Shown here piece after piece: positions 17,262 through 25,931 of a stretch of 64,000 bases of DNA (position 1 is its first letter; each line of letters starts with the position of its first letter). The stretch is from NCBI GenBank assembly GCA_964567485.1, contig CAZMMX010000007.1:1-64000 (forward strand), written 5' to 3'. This DNA comes from UBA1413 sp964567485 (GTDB lineage: Bacteria > Bacteroidota > Bacteroidia > Bacteroidales > Prolixibacteraceae). The notes beneath the pieces are model-generated. The model was not told where the DNA came from and searched no databases. It saw only the letters and a program-made list of their open reading frames with translations. The position numbers were made by a program, and so were the translations under genes.

Positions 17262-19241
17262 ATGAAATTTGTCAAGTGGGCTATGGTGTTGCTGGCAGGG
17301 AGCCTGCTCTCCTCGTGTGCTGTCGGGAATCTGAGCCGGGTAGCTTTTTCGTCGAAGGAGATTGGGGAGTACCACAAGGCGATTCAGAAATACAGGAAAG
17401 CCAATAAGAAGGAGAAGGACCGCGAAAAGAGGATGGAGTATGCCTATGAGATAGCGGAGTGTTACCGGCATCTTGCTGATTATGAGATGGCGGCGCTTTA
17501 CTACCGGAATGCGGTAAGGCGGAACCATCCCGATCCTAAGGCTTTGCTGTGGAATGGCGAGATGTTGCGGGCTTCCCAGAAGTATGAGGAGGCCCTGGAG
17601 AATTACAGGGCTTATCTGGAGGAAGTTCCCGGGGATGAGAGGGCGCTGAACGGTATTGAGTCGATACAGCTCACGCAGCACTGGATCGCCCATCCCACGC
17701 GGCACATTGTCAATCCCGTGAAGGAACTCAACTCCCGTGAAAGCGATTATTCCCCGGTTTATCTGGCGGGTTCCGACAACCAGATCCTTTTCACCTCGGC
17801 CCGTAAGGCCGGAACAGGCAAGCGGCGGAGCATGATCACCGGACAGACCTATGCCGACCTTTTTAGTTCGGAGTACGACGTTCAGCGCGAGAAGTGGGAG
17901 ACTCCACAGCTGGCCGACCAGAACATGATCGTCAACACTTCCGACGAGGAGGGCGCCGCCACCCTGGGAGCCAAGGGAGGTGAGATTCTCTTTACGCGAA
18001 GCCGCTATGAAAAGACACAAAACATGGGGGCCCAGATCTTCAGCACCTCACAGGTCAGGGGAAGCTGGGCGGAACCTCAGAAGCTGACTATTCTTCCCGA
18101 TTCTATTTTGGTGGCTCACCCGGCCTTGTCCCCCGATGGCAGCATCCTCTATTTCGTTTCCGACAATGGGGGCGGACAGGGAGGCAAGGATATATGGATG
18201 GCCGAAAAGAGCGGTGGCCAGTACTCCGATCCCAAAAACCTGGGCAGCGTCATCAATACCCCGGGAGATGAGATGTTCCCGTATGTCCGTGACAACGGGG
18301 AACTTTACTTCTCTTCTGACTACCATAAAGGACTTGGGGGCCTCGATATTTTCAAAGCCGTGAAGGATGATGACGGGAACTGGAGCGTGGAGAATATGGG
18401 GTATCCTGTCAATTCCCCCGGCGATGATTTTGGCATTGCCTATGTTCCCGGCAAGGACCAGGGGCTTTTCTCTTCTAACCGGAAGGGGTCGCGCAGCGAT
18501 GATATATATTCGTTTGTGGTGCCTCCCGTGGTTTTGCAGGCCTCGGGTGAGATTTTCAACCGAGAGACAGGGGTTCCCATTGACGGGGCTACCCTTCGCA
18601 TCATCGGCACCGACGGCACCAACCTGCGCCTGAGGGCCCAGGGCGGGAAATTTCAGGTGAAGCTGAACAAGGGAACCGAATATGTCTTCGCGGCATTCAG
18701 GGAGGGATTCCTCAATGACAAGGCCCGCATCACCACCGAAGGACTCAGCGACAGCAAAGATTTCCGTTTTGAGTTTTTCCTCACGCCCACCGACAGTCCC
18801 ATCAAACTTGATAATATCAATTATGCTTTCGGCAGTTTTGACCTCCAGTCCGAGTCCATGGTGGCCCTGGACTCTCTGGTGCAGCTGTTGGAGCTCAACC
18901 CCACCATCACCATTGAGCTGATGTCGCACACCGACCACATCGGGGGGGACCAGTTCAACTTTGATCTGAGCCAGAAGCGTGCCCAGAGTGTTGTCAACTA
19001 TCTGGTTGAGAAGGGGGTGAATCCCCGTCGGCTGGTGGCCAAGGGGTATGGGGAGACCTGGCCCAAGACGGTCACGCGTGTGCTGGCAGCCCGCTATGAG
19101 TGGCTGAAACGGGGTGATGAGCTTACCGAGAAGTTTATCGAAGCTCTTCCCTCGGAAGAGCAGAAAGAGGCCGCGCGGGCCATTAACCGGCGGACCGAGT
19201 TCAGGGTGCTGAGCACCGATTTCATTGAAACATTCGAATAG
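17262..19241 (+). CDS. PorE-like OmpA-family lipoprotein (type IX secretion)
   Basis: The chain begins with a lipoprotein signal peptide ending at LSSC (Cys19). Tetratricopeptide-like helices follow (about 30-135), then a PD40/WD40-type beta-propeller (about 150-420, with repeated S.DG..LYF words), a carboxypeptidase-regulatory-like domain (about 425-515) and a C-terminal OmpA peptidoglycan-binding domain (about 530-659, with LMSHTDHIGG and the NFDLSQKRAQSVVNYL segment). This order and the 659-residue size match PorE (PG1058) of Porphyromonas gingivalis, an outer-membrane lipoprotein that links the type IX secretion machine to peptidoglycan. Paralogues with the same domains exist in Bacteroidetes, so PorE identity is inferred. 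No other type IX gene is adjacent. Confidence 0.8.
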   Translation: MKFVKWAMVLLAGSLLSSCAVGNLSRVAFSSKEIGEYHKAIQKYRKANKKEKDREKRMEYAYEIAECYRHLADYEMAALYYRNAVRRNHPDPKALLWNGEMLRASQKYEEALENYRAYLEEVPGDERALNGIESIQLTQHWIAHPTRHIVNPVKELNSRESDYSPVYLAGSDNQILFTSARKAGTGKRRSMITGQTYADLFSSEYDVQREKWETPQLADQNMIVNTSDEEGAATLGAKGGEILFTRSRYEKTQNMGAQIFSTSQVRGSWAEPQKLTILPDSILVAHPALSPDGSILYFVSDNGGGQGGKDIWMAEKSGGQYSDPKNLGSVINTPGDEMFPYVRDNGELYFSSDYHKGLGGLDIFKAVKDDDGNWSVENMGYPVNSPGDDFGIAYVPGKDQGLFSSNRKGSRSDDIYSFVVPPVVLQASGEIFNRETGVPIDGATLRIIGTDGTNLRLRAQGGKFQVKLNKGTEYVFAAFREGFLNDKARITTEGLSDSKDFRFEFFLTPTDSPIKLDNINYAFGSFDLQSESMVALDSLVQLLELNPTITIELMSHTDHIGGDQFNFDLSQKRAQSVVNYLVEKGVNPRRLVAKGYGETWPKTVTRVLAARYEWLKRGDELTEKFIEALPSEEQKEAARAINRRTEFRVLSTDFIETFE

Positions 19242-19312
19242 CAGGTGCACCCAGGGTCAGGTTATAGAGCCCCGGTTTCGCTGAAGCATTTGAGGTGGCG
19301 GCGCCACAGGGG

Positions 19313-20581
19313 CTAGGTCATGATCAGCCGGGTGCCGATATGGCAGTCGAGGCACCGTTTCCTGTTGCAGTAGCGGTTTTTGAGTTGCAGGAGGGCCTGG
19401 GATTCGAAGGCGGTTTCGGGGGTGGCCCCCAGGGCTGACCACTGTGAGATGATGGCATTATCTTCTGCCGGAAGTTCATCGAGCCACGCCAGGGCACGGT
19501 CTTTCAGGTGATGGGCGCTGGTCTCCTCGCCATAGACGAAAAGAAAAGGCACCAAGGTGTTGATCACCAGGTTGGAAAGGGCCTCTTCACCCAGATGTTT
19601 TACCGAAGGTTTCGAAGGGGTGTTGAACCTGTAGTGGGTGGTCCAGTAATCGGAAGCGGCCACGCTGAAGAGAGGCCGCAGCCTGTCCATTGTCTCTGTT
19701 TCCACGATGCGGGAGAAGAGGGTGCCCTTGTGGTGCAGCAGCGCTGCGAATTGGGCGATGCGCAGGGTCGGGAAATTCACGGGTCTGAGGCGCAGGAATT
19801 TCCAGAGGTGCCCGGCCACGGGGCGCAGGTGGTATTTGGCGGCCAGGTAGCCGAATTCCTCCCTGAGTTGCAGAAAATAGTCATCTCCCAGCAGCTCTTC
19901 GTGCAGCAGTCCCGACATGCCGAAGTAAAGGGCTTCGAGCTGTACTATGTTATCACGGTGTTTTGCCGCGATAGATGAGGGAAGGGCGCGTGCCAGCATG
20001 TCAAAGGGCAGGGCGTTGGTATGAAATCCGAAATTCCGGGCCAGCAACTGGTAAAAGGTCTCCTCCCAGTTGTTGCCGTTACTGCGCAGCCGGCTGGTAA
20101 TGCCGGCAGTTTTCTCCTCCAGCCGGTCGATCATCAGGCGGTTATAGCCGATTTTCAGGGAGAAACGGTCGATCTGGCGGAAGCGTTCCTGGCAGGGAAT
20201 CCAGGTGGTGGCTTCCGTGAGCTGGCGGTAATTGTCGATCAGACGCGGGGGAGAGGGAAGCTCCAGGGTGGGAATTTCCTGTCCGTCGGGACGGAAAACA
20301 GGGCGGTCGTGTTTGTGGACCACATGAAGGATGATGGTGCCATAGGTTCCGTCATCGTGGTGCCCATGGCGGTACCAGTCCGACGACTGCCGGTGGATTT
20401 CGATATTTCCGGCCCAGAGGGTACGGCCGATCCTGACCCGGGCGTTGAAGAAATCAGGGCCTGCATCGCTATTGCGCACCCCGGGTTCCAGGACCTTCAC
20501 CTTTTCGCCCGAGACGGTGGTGAGCCCGGCCGTGTCATACAGCCTTTGCTCCCACACAAACTGAAGGAATTCTTCGGTCAT
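19313..20581 (-). CDS. DUF2851 family protein
   Basis: The 422-residue protein opens with TEEFLQFVWEQRLYD and contains GNIEIHRQSSDWYRHGH and ILHVVHKHD, features of the DUF2851 family found almost only in Bacteroidetes. The C-terminus has a cysteine set (CNRKRCLDCHIG) that could bind metal. No function is established for the family and no signal peptide is seen. It is convergent with the PorE-like gene and divergent from the serine hydrolase gene. Confidence 0.85.
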   Translation of the reverse strand: MTEEFLQFVWEQRLYDTAGLTTVSGEKVKVLEPGVRNSDAGPDFFNARVRIGRTLWAGNIEIHRQSSDWYRHGHHDDGTYGTIILHVVHKHDRPVFRPDGQEIPTLELPSPPRLIDNYRQLTEATTWIPCQERFRQIDRFSLKIGYNRLMIDRLEEKTAGITSRLRSNGNNWEETFYQLLARNFGFHTNALPFDMLARALPSSIAAKHRDNIVQLEALYFGMSGLLHEELLGDDYFLQLREEFGYLAAKYHLRPVAGHLWKFLRLRPVNFPTLRIAQFAALLHHKGTLFSRIVETETMDRLRPLFSVAASDYWTTHYRFNTPSKPSVKHLGEEALSNLVINTLVPFLFVYGEETSAHHLKDRALAWLDELPAEDNAIISQWSALGATPETAFESQALLQLKNRYCNRKRCLDCHIGTRLIMT

Positions 20582-20627
20582 GGGATTTTGTGTTAAAGGT
20601 TTGAATGGTGGGTGGGTAAATCTCCCC

Positions 20628-20635
20628 TAAATTTA
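20628..20635. promoter_or_regulatory. Palindromic -7-like box between divergent genes
   Basis: TAAATTTA is a perfect palindrome and one mismatch from TAnnTTTG on both strands. It lies 46 bases from the DUF2851 start on the minus strand and upstream of the serine hydrolase gene on the plus strand, so one site could serve both directions. Confidence 0.3.
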
Positions 20636-20743
20636 CGAAGGTGTAGGGAATTATCCATAAATTAGCAGGGAAAAATGAGTGCCTGCCTGCACACTCCGGA
20701 ACGTGCGGAACTTCAGGCAGTGAAATTTAAACCCTACCGTCGT

Positions 20744-22093
20744 ATGAAGCGCAGAATTTTCAGGATTGTTTTTTTGTTGTTGTTGGTGGTCCTGGGCGGG
20801 GCCCTGGTGTACATCGGGCAGTTGGCGCCCATTATTACGGGGTATGCTGCCAAGAACCTCTCTTCGGGTGTTTTTGTGGCCGGCCGTACCCAGGAGAGCC
20901 TCGAGAGGGAGGATCTGAATTTCTCGTTCATCAAGTTCAACAAGAACAGGGTGGACCATGAGAAGGGCGAGGTGGTGAGCCGTTTTCTTTTCTGGAAGTC
21001 GAAGGCGGTGTACAACGAAGGACTGGGTTGTACGCTGGTTCGTGATTTTGATGAAGGGGAGGTCCTGGCCATGGATTATCCTGCGGTTTCCCTGCCGGAA
21101 GGCGATGCCGACACGATTCCCTGGCCTGCAGGGGATCTGGTGGCCGATACCGTGCCTTCGGGGATAGACATGACCCGGCTGACGGCAGCCCTGGAGCAGG
21201 CTTTTGCCGACACCACCGGGTGGAAGGGTACTTTCGGGGTGACCGTGGTCTATAAGGACCAGATCGTGGGCGAGCGCTTCCGCAGCGACTTCTCCCCGGC
21301 ATCCCTCTTTTTGAGCTGGTCGATGGCCAAGAGCTTCACCAATGCCATGGTCGGGTTGCTGGTGAAGGAGGGCAGGGTGGAGATTCACGCGCCGGTGCCG
21401 CGCCCCGAATGGGCCAACGACAGCCGCAGGGAAATCACCCTGAATCATCTTCTTCACATGAACAGCGGATTGGAATGGAATGAGGATTACGGGAACCTCT
21501 CTGACGTGACGGTGATGTTGCACAAAGCCGGGGATATGGGGGATTTTGCCGCCGCCCGGGAGCTGGCGGTGCGGCCCGACTCGGTATGGCTCTATAGCTC
21601 GGGAACCACCAACATCGTGTGCGACTACATCAGGTCGCTGTTCCCCGGCGATGAGGAGTATTTGGCATATCCGCGGAAGAGCCTCTTCAATCCCCTGGGA
21701 ATGCGGAGTGCCGTGTGGGAACCCGATGCTTCGGGGACCCTGGTGGGCTCTTCTTATCTCTATGCCACACAGCGCGATTATGCCCGCTTCGGACTTCTCT
21801 ATCTCCATGACGGAAAATGGCTGGGCGAGCAGCACCTCCCCGAAGGGTGGGTGGAGTATACCACCACCGTGGCCAACGGCTCCGGCGGGGAGTATGGGGC
21901 CTTTTTCTGGCTCAACCGCTCAGGGGCTTACCCCGGGGTGCCTGAGGATATGTTCAGCTGCAATGGTCACGACGGACAGTTTATCTTTATCATACCTTCA
22001 AAACAGCTGGTGATCGTGCGCACCGGATACTCCCCGAACGGTTCCTTCGATATCAAGGGAATGGTACGGATGATCGCTGAAGCCGTGGAATGA
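20744..22093 (+). CDS. Serine hydrolase, class C beta-lactamase-like
   Basis: The protein (449 residues from this start) has an N-terminal membrane anchor or signal (KRRIFRIVFLLLLVVLGG). A serine beta-lactamase/DD-peptidase fold follows, with the SxxK motif SMAK, a YSSGTT segment in the place of the YxN motif and a C-terminal HDG motif. These enzymes act on peptides, esters or beta-lactams outside the cytoplasm; the substrate here is unknown. An upstream in-frame ATG at 20675 would put 23 mostly polar residues before the membrane segment, so the ATG at 20744 is preferred. The gene stands alone between the DUF2851 gene and rpsO. Confidence 0.85.
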   Translation: MKRRIFRIVFLLLLVVLGGALVYIGQLAPIITGYAAKNLSSGVFVAGRTQESLEREDLNFSFIKFNKNRVDHEKGEVVSRFLFWKSKAVYNEGLGCTLVRDFDEGEVLAMDYPAVSLPEGDADTIPWPAGDLVADTVPSGIDMTRLTAALEQAFADTTGWKGTFGVTVVYKDQIVGERFRSDFSPASLFLSWSMAKSFTNAMVGLLVKEGRVEIHAPVPRPEWANDSRREITLNHLLHMNSGLEWNEDYGNLSDVTVMLHKAGDMGDFAAARELAVRPDSVWLYSSGTTNIVCDYIRSLFPGDEEYLAYPRKSLFNPLGMRSAVWEPDASGTLVGSSYLYATQRDYARFGLLYLHDGKWLGEQHLPEGWVEYTTTVANGSGGEYGAFFWLNRSGAYPGVPEDMFSCNGHDGQFIFIIPSKQLVIVRTGYSPNGSFDIKGMVRMIAEAVE

Positions 22094-22154
22094 CCCCATT
22101 AAAACCCCTTGAAAATCAGTTTTCAGGAAATGTTGGAGGTTTCAACATTTTTTG

Positions 22155-22162
22155 TACTTTTG
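22155..22162 (+). promoter_or_regulatory. -7 promoter element for rpsO-pnp
   Basis: TACTTTTG fully matches TAnnTTTG, with a TTG about 22 bases upstream. A transcript from here would have a leader of roughly 75 bases before rpsO, room for the S15-type autoregulation known in other bacteria, although no specific structure was identified. Confidence 0.65.
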
Positions 22163-22245
22163 TGCCGCGAAAAATAATTTTAAGCCGTTGTTATTGAGAG
22201 CGATGCTGCGGCTTAAACATTGTATCATTTTTAAAAAATAATCAG

Positions 22246-22515
22246 ATGTATTTAACAACAGAAAAAAAGAGCGAGATTTTTGGCCAGCATGGCAAGAACG
22301 CACAGGACACGGGGAGTGCCGAAGGACAGGTAGCTTTGTTTACCTTCCGTATCAACCACCTTACCGAGCACCTGAAACAGAACAAGAAAGACCACAGCAC
22401 CCGTCGGGCGCTGATCCGTCTTGTGGGAAAGCGCCGTAACCTTCTTGATTACCTCAAAAGCAAGGATATCAGCCGTTACCGTTCGATCATTGCTGTCCTC
22501 AATCTCCGTAAGTAA
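22246..22515 (+). CDS. rpsO: 30S ribosomal protein S15
   Basis: S15 binds 16S rRNA early in assembly of the small subunit. The 89-residue length is standard, and the segments VALFTFRINHLTEHLK and RRALIRLVGKRRNLLDYLK are classic S15 RNA-binding helices. It lies six bases upstream of pnp, the same rpsO-pnp pairing found in many bacteria. Confidence 0.98.
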   Translation: MYLTTEKKSEIFGQHGKNAQDTGSAEGQVALFTFRINHLTEHLKQNKKDHSTRRALIRLVGKRRNLLDYLKSKDISRYRSIIAVLNLRK

Positions 22516-22521
22516 GATTTT

Positions 22522-24947
22522 ATGATGAATGTAATTACAAAAACGATTGAACTGGCCGATGGCCGTACCATAACCCTTGAGACTGGCAAGCTGGCCAAGC
22601 AGGCCGACGGAGCCGTTGTGGTGAGAATGGAAGACACCATGCTTCTTGCCACTGTGGTTTCGGCCCGTGAGGCCAGGGAAGATGTCGATTTCATGCCTCT
22701 TTCGGTGGACTACCGCGAGAAGTTTTCGGCATCGGGCCGTTTTCCCGGAGGTTTTCTGAAACGTGAAGGACGCCCCAGCGACGATGAGGTTCTGGTATCG
22801 CGTTTGGTGGACCGCGCCTTGCGGCCCCTTTTCCCTGCCGATTATCATGCCGAAACCGTGGTGATGATCACCCTGATTTCTGCCGGCAGTGAGAACAAAC
22901 CCGATGCATTGGCCGGACTGGCCGCATCGGCGGCGATTGCGGTCTCCGATGTTCCTTTTGAAACGCCGATTTCGGAAGTGCGCGTAGCCCGTATCAACGG
23001 GGAACTGGTGATCAACCCCACCTATTCACAGTTGAAAAATGCGGATATCGACATCATGGTGGGGGCTTCCTACGAAAACATCATGATGGTGGAAGGCGAG
23101 ATGAACGAGGTCTCAGAAACCGAAATGCTCGAAGCCATCAAATTTGCCCACGAAGAGATCAAAAAGCATTGCCTGGTGCAACAGGAGATAATGGCTGAGC
23201 TTAATATGGTCAAGCGGCAATACTGCCACGAGACCAACGACGAAGCCCTGAAAGCCAAGGTCTTTGCTGAGTTGTATGCTCCCTGCTATGAAATTGTCAG
23301 GCAGAGGATTGCCAACAAGCATGAGCGCATGGAGGCTTTTGAGAATCTTCGCAACGAATATATTGTGAAGTACAAGGCTGATCATGAGGGAGAAGAGGGG
23401 CTTGACCTGGTGGCTCATGAAAACATGATCAAGAAATACTACCACGATGTGGAGAAAGAGGCGATGCGGCGGATGGTCCTTGACGAGGGTGTCAGGCTCG
23501 ACGGCCGCGGAACCCGTGATATCAGGCACATCTGGGGGGAGGTGGATTATCTTCCGGGATCGCATGGTTCAGCCATCTTTACCCGTGGTGAGACCCAGGC
23601 GCTGGCCTCAACCACACTGGGCACGAAAATGGATGAGAAGATGATTGACGGGGTTACCGTCCAGGGTACCGAACGCTTCCTTCTTCATTATAACTTTCCC
23701 TCTTTCAGCACTGGCGAAGCCAAAGTGCCCAGGGGAGTGGGACGGCGTGAGATCGGCCATGGTAACCTGGCTCTTCGCGCACTCAAGCGGATGATCCCTG
23801 CCGATCTGCCCTACGTGGTGCGTATCGTCTCCGACATTCTCGAATCGAACGGCTCTTCCTCGATGGCCACCGTTTGCGCGGGGACCATGTCACTGATGGA
23901 TGCTGCCGTGAAAATCGTCCGTCCTGTTTCGGGGATTGCCATGGGGTTGATTTCCGACAAGGGCCTCTCCAAATATGCCGTTCTTTCCGACATTCTGGGT
24001 GATGAGGATCACCTGGGCGATATGGACTTCAAGGTGACGGGTACCGAAAAGGGAATTACCGCCACCCAGATGGACATCAAGGTCGACGGACTCTCCTACG
24101 AGGTGCTGTCGCAAGCTCTGGACCAGGCCAAGGAGGGAAGGATGCACATTCTGGGGAAAATCCTGGAGACCATCCCAGAACCCCGTGCCGAGTACAAACC
24201 CAACGTGCCGCGTATCGAGGTGATGCTGATTCCGAAAGATATGATCGGTGCCGTCATCGGACCCGGAGGGAAGATCATCCAGGGCATCCAGGCCGACACC
24301 GGCGCTACCATCGCCATTACGGAAGATGAGAATAACGGAATCGTGGAGATTTCAGGTCCCAACCTGGAGATCCTCAACGCTGCCAAATCGAGGGTGAAAG
24401 CCATCGTGGCTCTTCCTGAAGTAGGCACGGTATACACCGGAAAGGTGAAATCGATTGTCTCCTTCGGGGCCTTCATCGAGATCATGCCCGGGAAAGAGGG
24501 ACTGCTTCATGTCTCCGAGATTGACTGGAAACGCATCGAATCGGCTTCTGACGTCATGAAGGAAAACGACATGGTGGAAGTCAAACTGATCGGTGTTGAC
24601 GAAAAAACCGGTAAGCTGAAGCTCTCACGGAGGGTATTGCTGCCGAAACCCGAAGGGTATGTCGAAAGGGAGAGTTCCCGTGACAGCCGTCCTCCGCGTC
24701 GTGATGACGACCGTCGTGGGGACTACCGGGGGGGTGACCGTCGTGATGACCNNNNNNNNNNNNNNNNNNNNNNNNNNNNNNNNNNNNNNNNNNNNNNNNN
24801 NNNNNNNNNNNNNNNNNNNNNNNNNNNNNNNNNNNNNNNNNNNNNNNNNNNGGGGGTGACCGTCGTGATGACCGTCGTGGTGACAGCCGCGGAGGTGACC
24901 GTGGTGGCGACCGCAGAAACGAACCCTGGAAGCCCAGAAATTCGTAA
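22522..24947 (+). CDS. pnp: Polynucleotide phosphorylase (interrupted by an assembly gap)
   Basis: PNPase degrades RNA 3' to 5' with phosphate. Two RNase PH domains flank an all-alpha domain (about residues 1-545). A KH domain (GAVIGPGGKIIQGIQ) and an S1 domain (GTVYTGKVKSIVSFGAFIEI) follow at about 560-690. The C-terminal tail is a repeat rich in Arg, Gly and Asp (RRDD, RGGD) and contains 100 N at 24752-24851. Read straight through the N run, the frame leaves the repeat and ends at 24978. The frame that continues the RGGD repeat after the gap ends at TAA 24945-24947 with RRNEPWKPRNS and is the likely true end. That requires a real gap length equal to 2 modulo 3, not 100. Confidence 0.95.
24752..24851. 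other. 100-N assembly gap in the pnp repeat tail
   Basis: Exactly 100 N, the usual placeholder for a gap of unknown size. Both flanks carry the same 20-odd bases (GGGGGTGACCGTCG and onward), so the break was probably caused by a tandem repeat that the assembler could not resolve. Confidence 0.98.
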
Positions 24948-24988
24948 ACCTGAAAACTGCAGGGATCTGATGCCCTGAGGTGCTCTAT

Positions 24989-25030
24989 AAAGGGGCTGCT
25001 CCGGAATGCCGGAGCAGCCCCTTTTCCTTT
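24989..25030 (+). terminator. Rho-independent terminator after pnp
   Basis: A perfect 16-bp stem (24989-25004 with 25009-25024) around the loop AATG, ending in CCCCTTTTCCTTTT. It is the strongest hairpin in the region and ends the rpsO-pnp transcript. Confidence 0.92.
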
Positions 25031-25123
25031 TCCGGGGGCCGACCATCCCCGGTGACCGTGATTCCTTCCCCATTGATAGTGATTCCTTCGCCATTCCGGG
25101 GTTTCTTTTTCCCGTAATATGCT

Positions 25124-25131
25124 TAACTTTA
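25124..25131 (+). promoter_or_regulatory. Possible -7 element for the small membrane protein gene
   Basis: TAACTTTA is one mismatch from TAnnTTTG and lies 58 bases before the ATG at 25190. Confidence 0.3.
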
Positions 25132-25189
25132 CACAACGGAAGCGATCACAGAGCTTTCGGAAGCAAAGGTTCACCCAAAACGAAAAGTC

Positions 25190-25675
25190 ATGGAGAGCAG
25201 GTCAGAGGAGATCATCAGGATCATGGAGCAGCAGCTCGAGGGCACTGCGGAAGAGAAGCTCCGTTTTTTCAGACTTGATGAGTTAAAACGGAATATCTAC
25301 AGGATAGGGGCCAATTCCCCCGGGTGTGAGGCGTGCGGGCTTTTTTTTCCTGAAGCGGAGGCGATGGCCAGCCGCATCGGCGAGGCGGTATCGGTCCCCG
25401 GGGAAGAACGGCGTGAACTCGACCGGCTGATCTTCCGCCTCTCTAACCATATGATGAAAGACCACGGCTATTATCCCACTTATCATTTCAGTTTCCGCTA
25501 TTCCATTTTTGGTATTTTCCTGGGATTGTCGGCAGGTTATCTGCTGGAGAAAATCTCTCCGCTGACCGAGTGGTACTGGCTGCCCACTGCCGGACTTGTG
25601 GCAGGGTTGTTCATCGGGCAGGTGCTGGGGCGTATCAGGGACCGGAAAGTCAGGAACGCCGGAAGGGTGATGTGA
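25190..25675 (+). CDS. Uncharacterised two-helix membrane protein
   Basis: I do not recognise a family. The 161-residue protein has a charged, probably helical N-terminal half with a GCEACG cysteine pair at about residues 44-49. Two hydrophobic segments follow, YSIFGIFLGLSAGYLL (about 104-120) and LPTAGLVAGLFIGQVLG (about 130-147), and the tail is basic. The soluble half should face the cytoplasm by the positive-inside rule. Its codon usage resembles neighbouring genes. It stands alone between the pnp terminator and a convergent sugar transferase. Confidence 0.7.
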   Translation: MESRSEEIIRIMEQQLEGTAEEKLRFFRLDELKRNIYRIGANSPGCEACGLFFPEAEAMASRIGEAVSVPGEERRELDRLIFRLSNHMMKDHGYYPTYHFSFRYSIFGIFLGLSAGYLLEKISPLTEWYWLPTAGLVAGLFIGQVLGRIRDRKVRNAGRVM

Positions 25676-25762
25676 TGACCTGTTTTTTCCATGCGGTTGT
25701 GTGACATCCTGTTTAATCATGGGGTGCAGTAACGGCCGGCAATAGCGTGTGGTTAACCGACG

Positions 25763-25870
25763 GATTGTTTGACGGCATGGTGAATTGAAAACCTGGTTAA
25801 CCGCATGATGAATTGAAGACCTGGTTAACGGCATGGTGAAGTGAATACCTGTTTAACCGCATGGGGATAA
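25763..25870. repeat. 28-bp tandem repeat, about four units
   Basis: Units at 25763-25790, 25791-25818, 25819-25846 and a partial one from 25847 share ACCTGGTTAACNGCATG followed by GTGAANTGAA. A weaker relative is visible at 25704-25729. The array lies in the 256-base space between convergent genes at 25675 and 25932, and no gene is visible there. Confidence 0.85.
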
Positions 25871-25931
25871 GCCCCCAAGGATAACCGCGTAGTGGTGTGG
25901 TCGTAACTGCTTCTCCTCCAGGTTCCGCTCT

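Noticed and set aside
19242..19312. Bidirectional terminator between the convergent PorE-like and DUF2851 genes
   Set aside because: An AGCCCC/GGGGCT pairing is possible but with a long loop and no T run on either strand.
24752..24978. pnp as a frameshifted pseudogene
   Set aside because: The apparent shift comes only from a 100-N placeholder; the coding repeat continues in another frame after the gap and ends normally.
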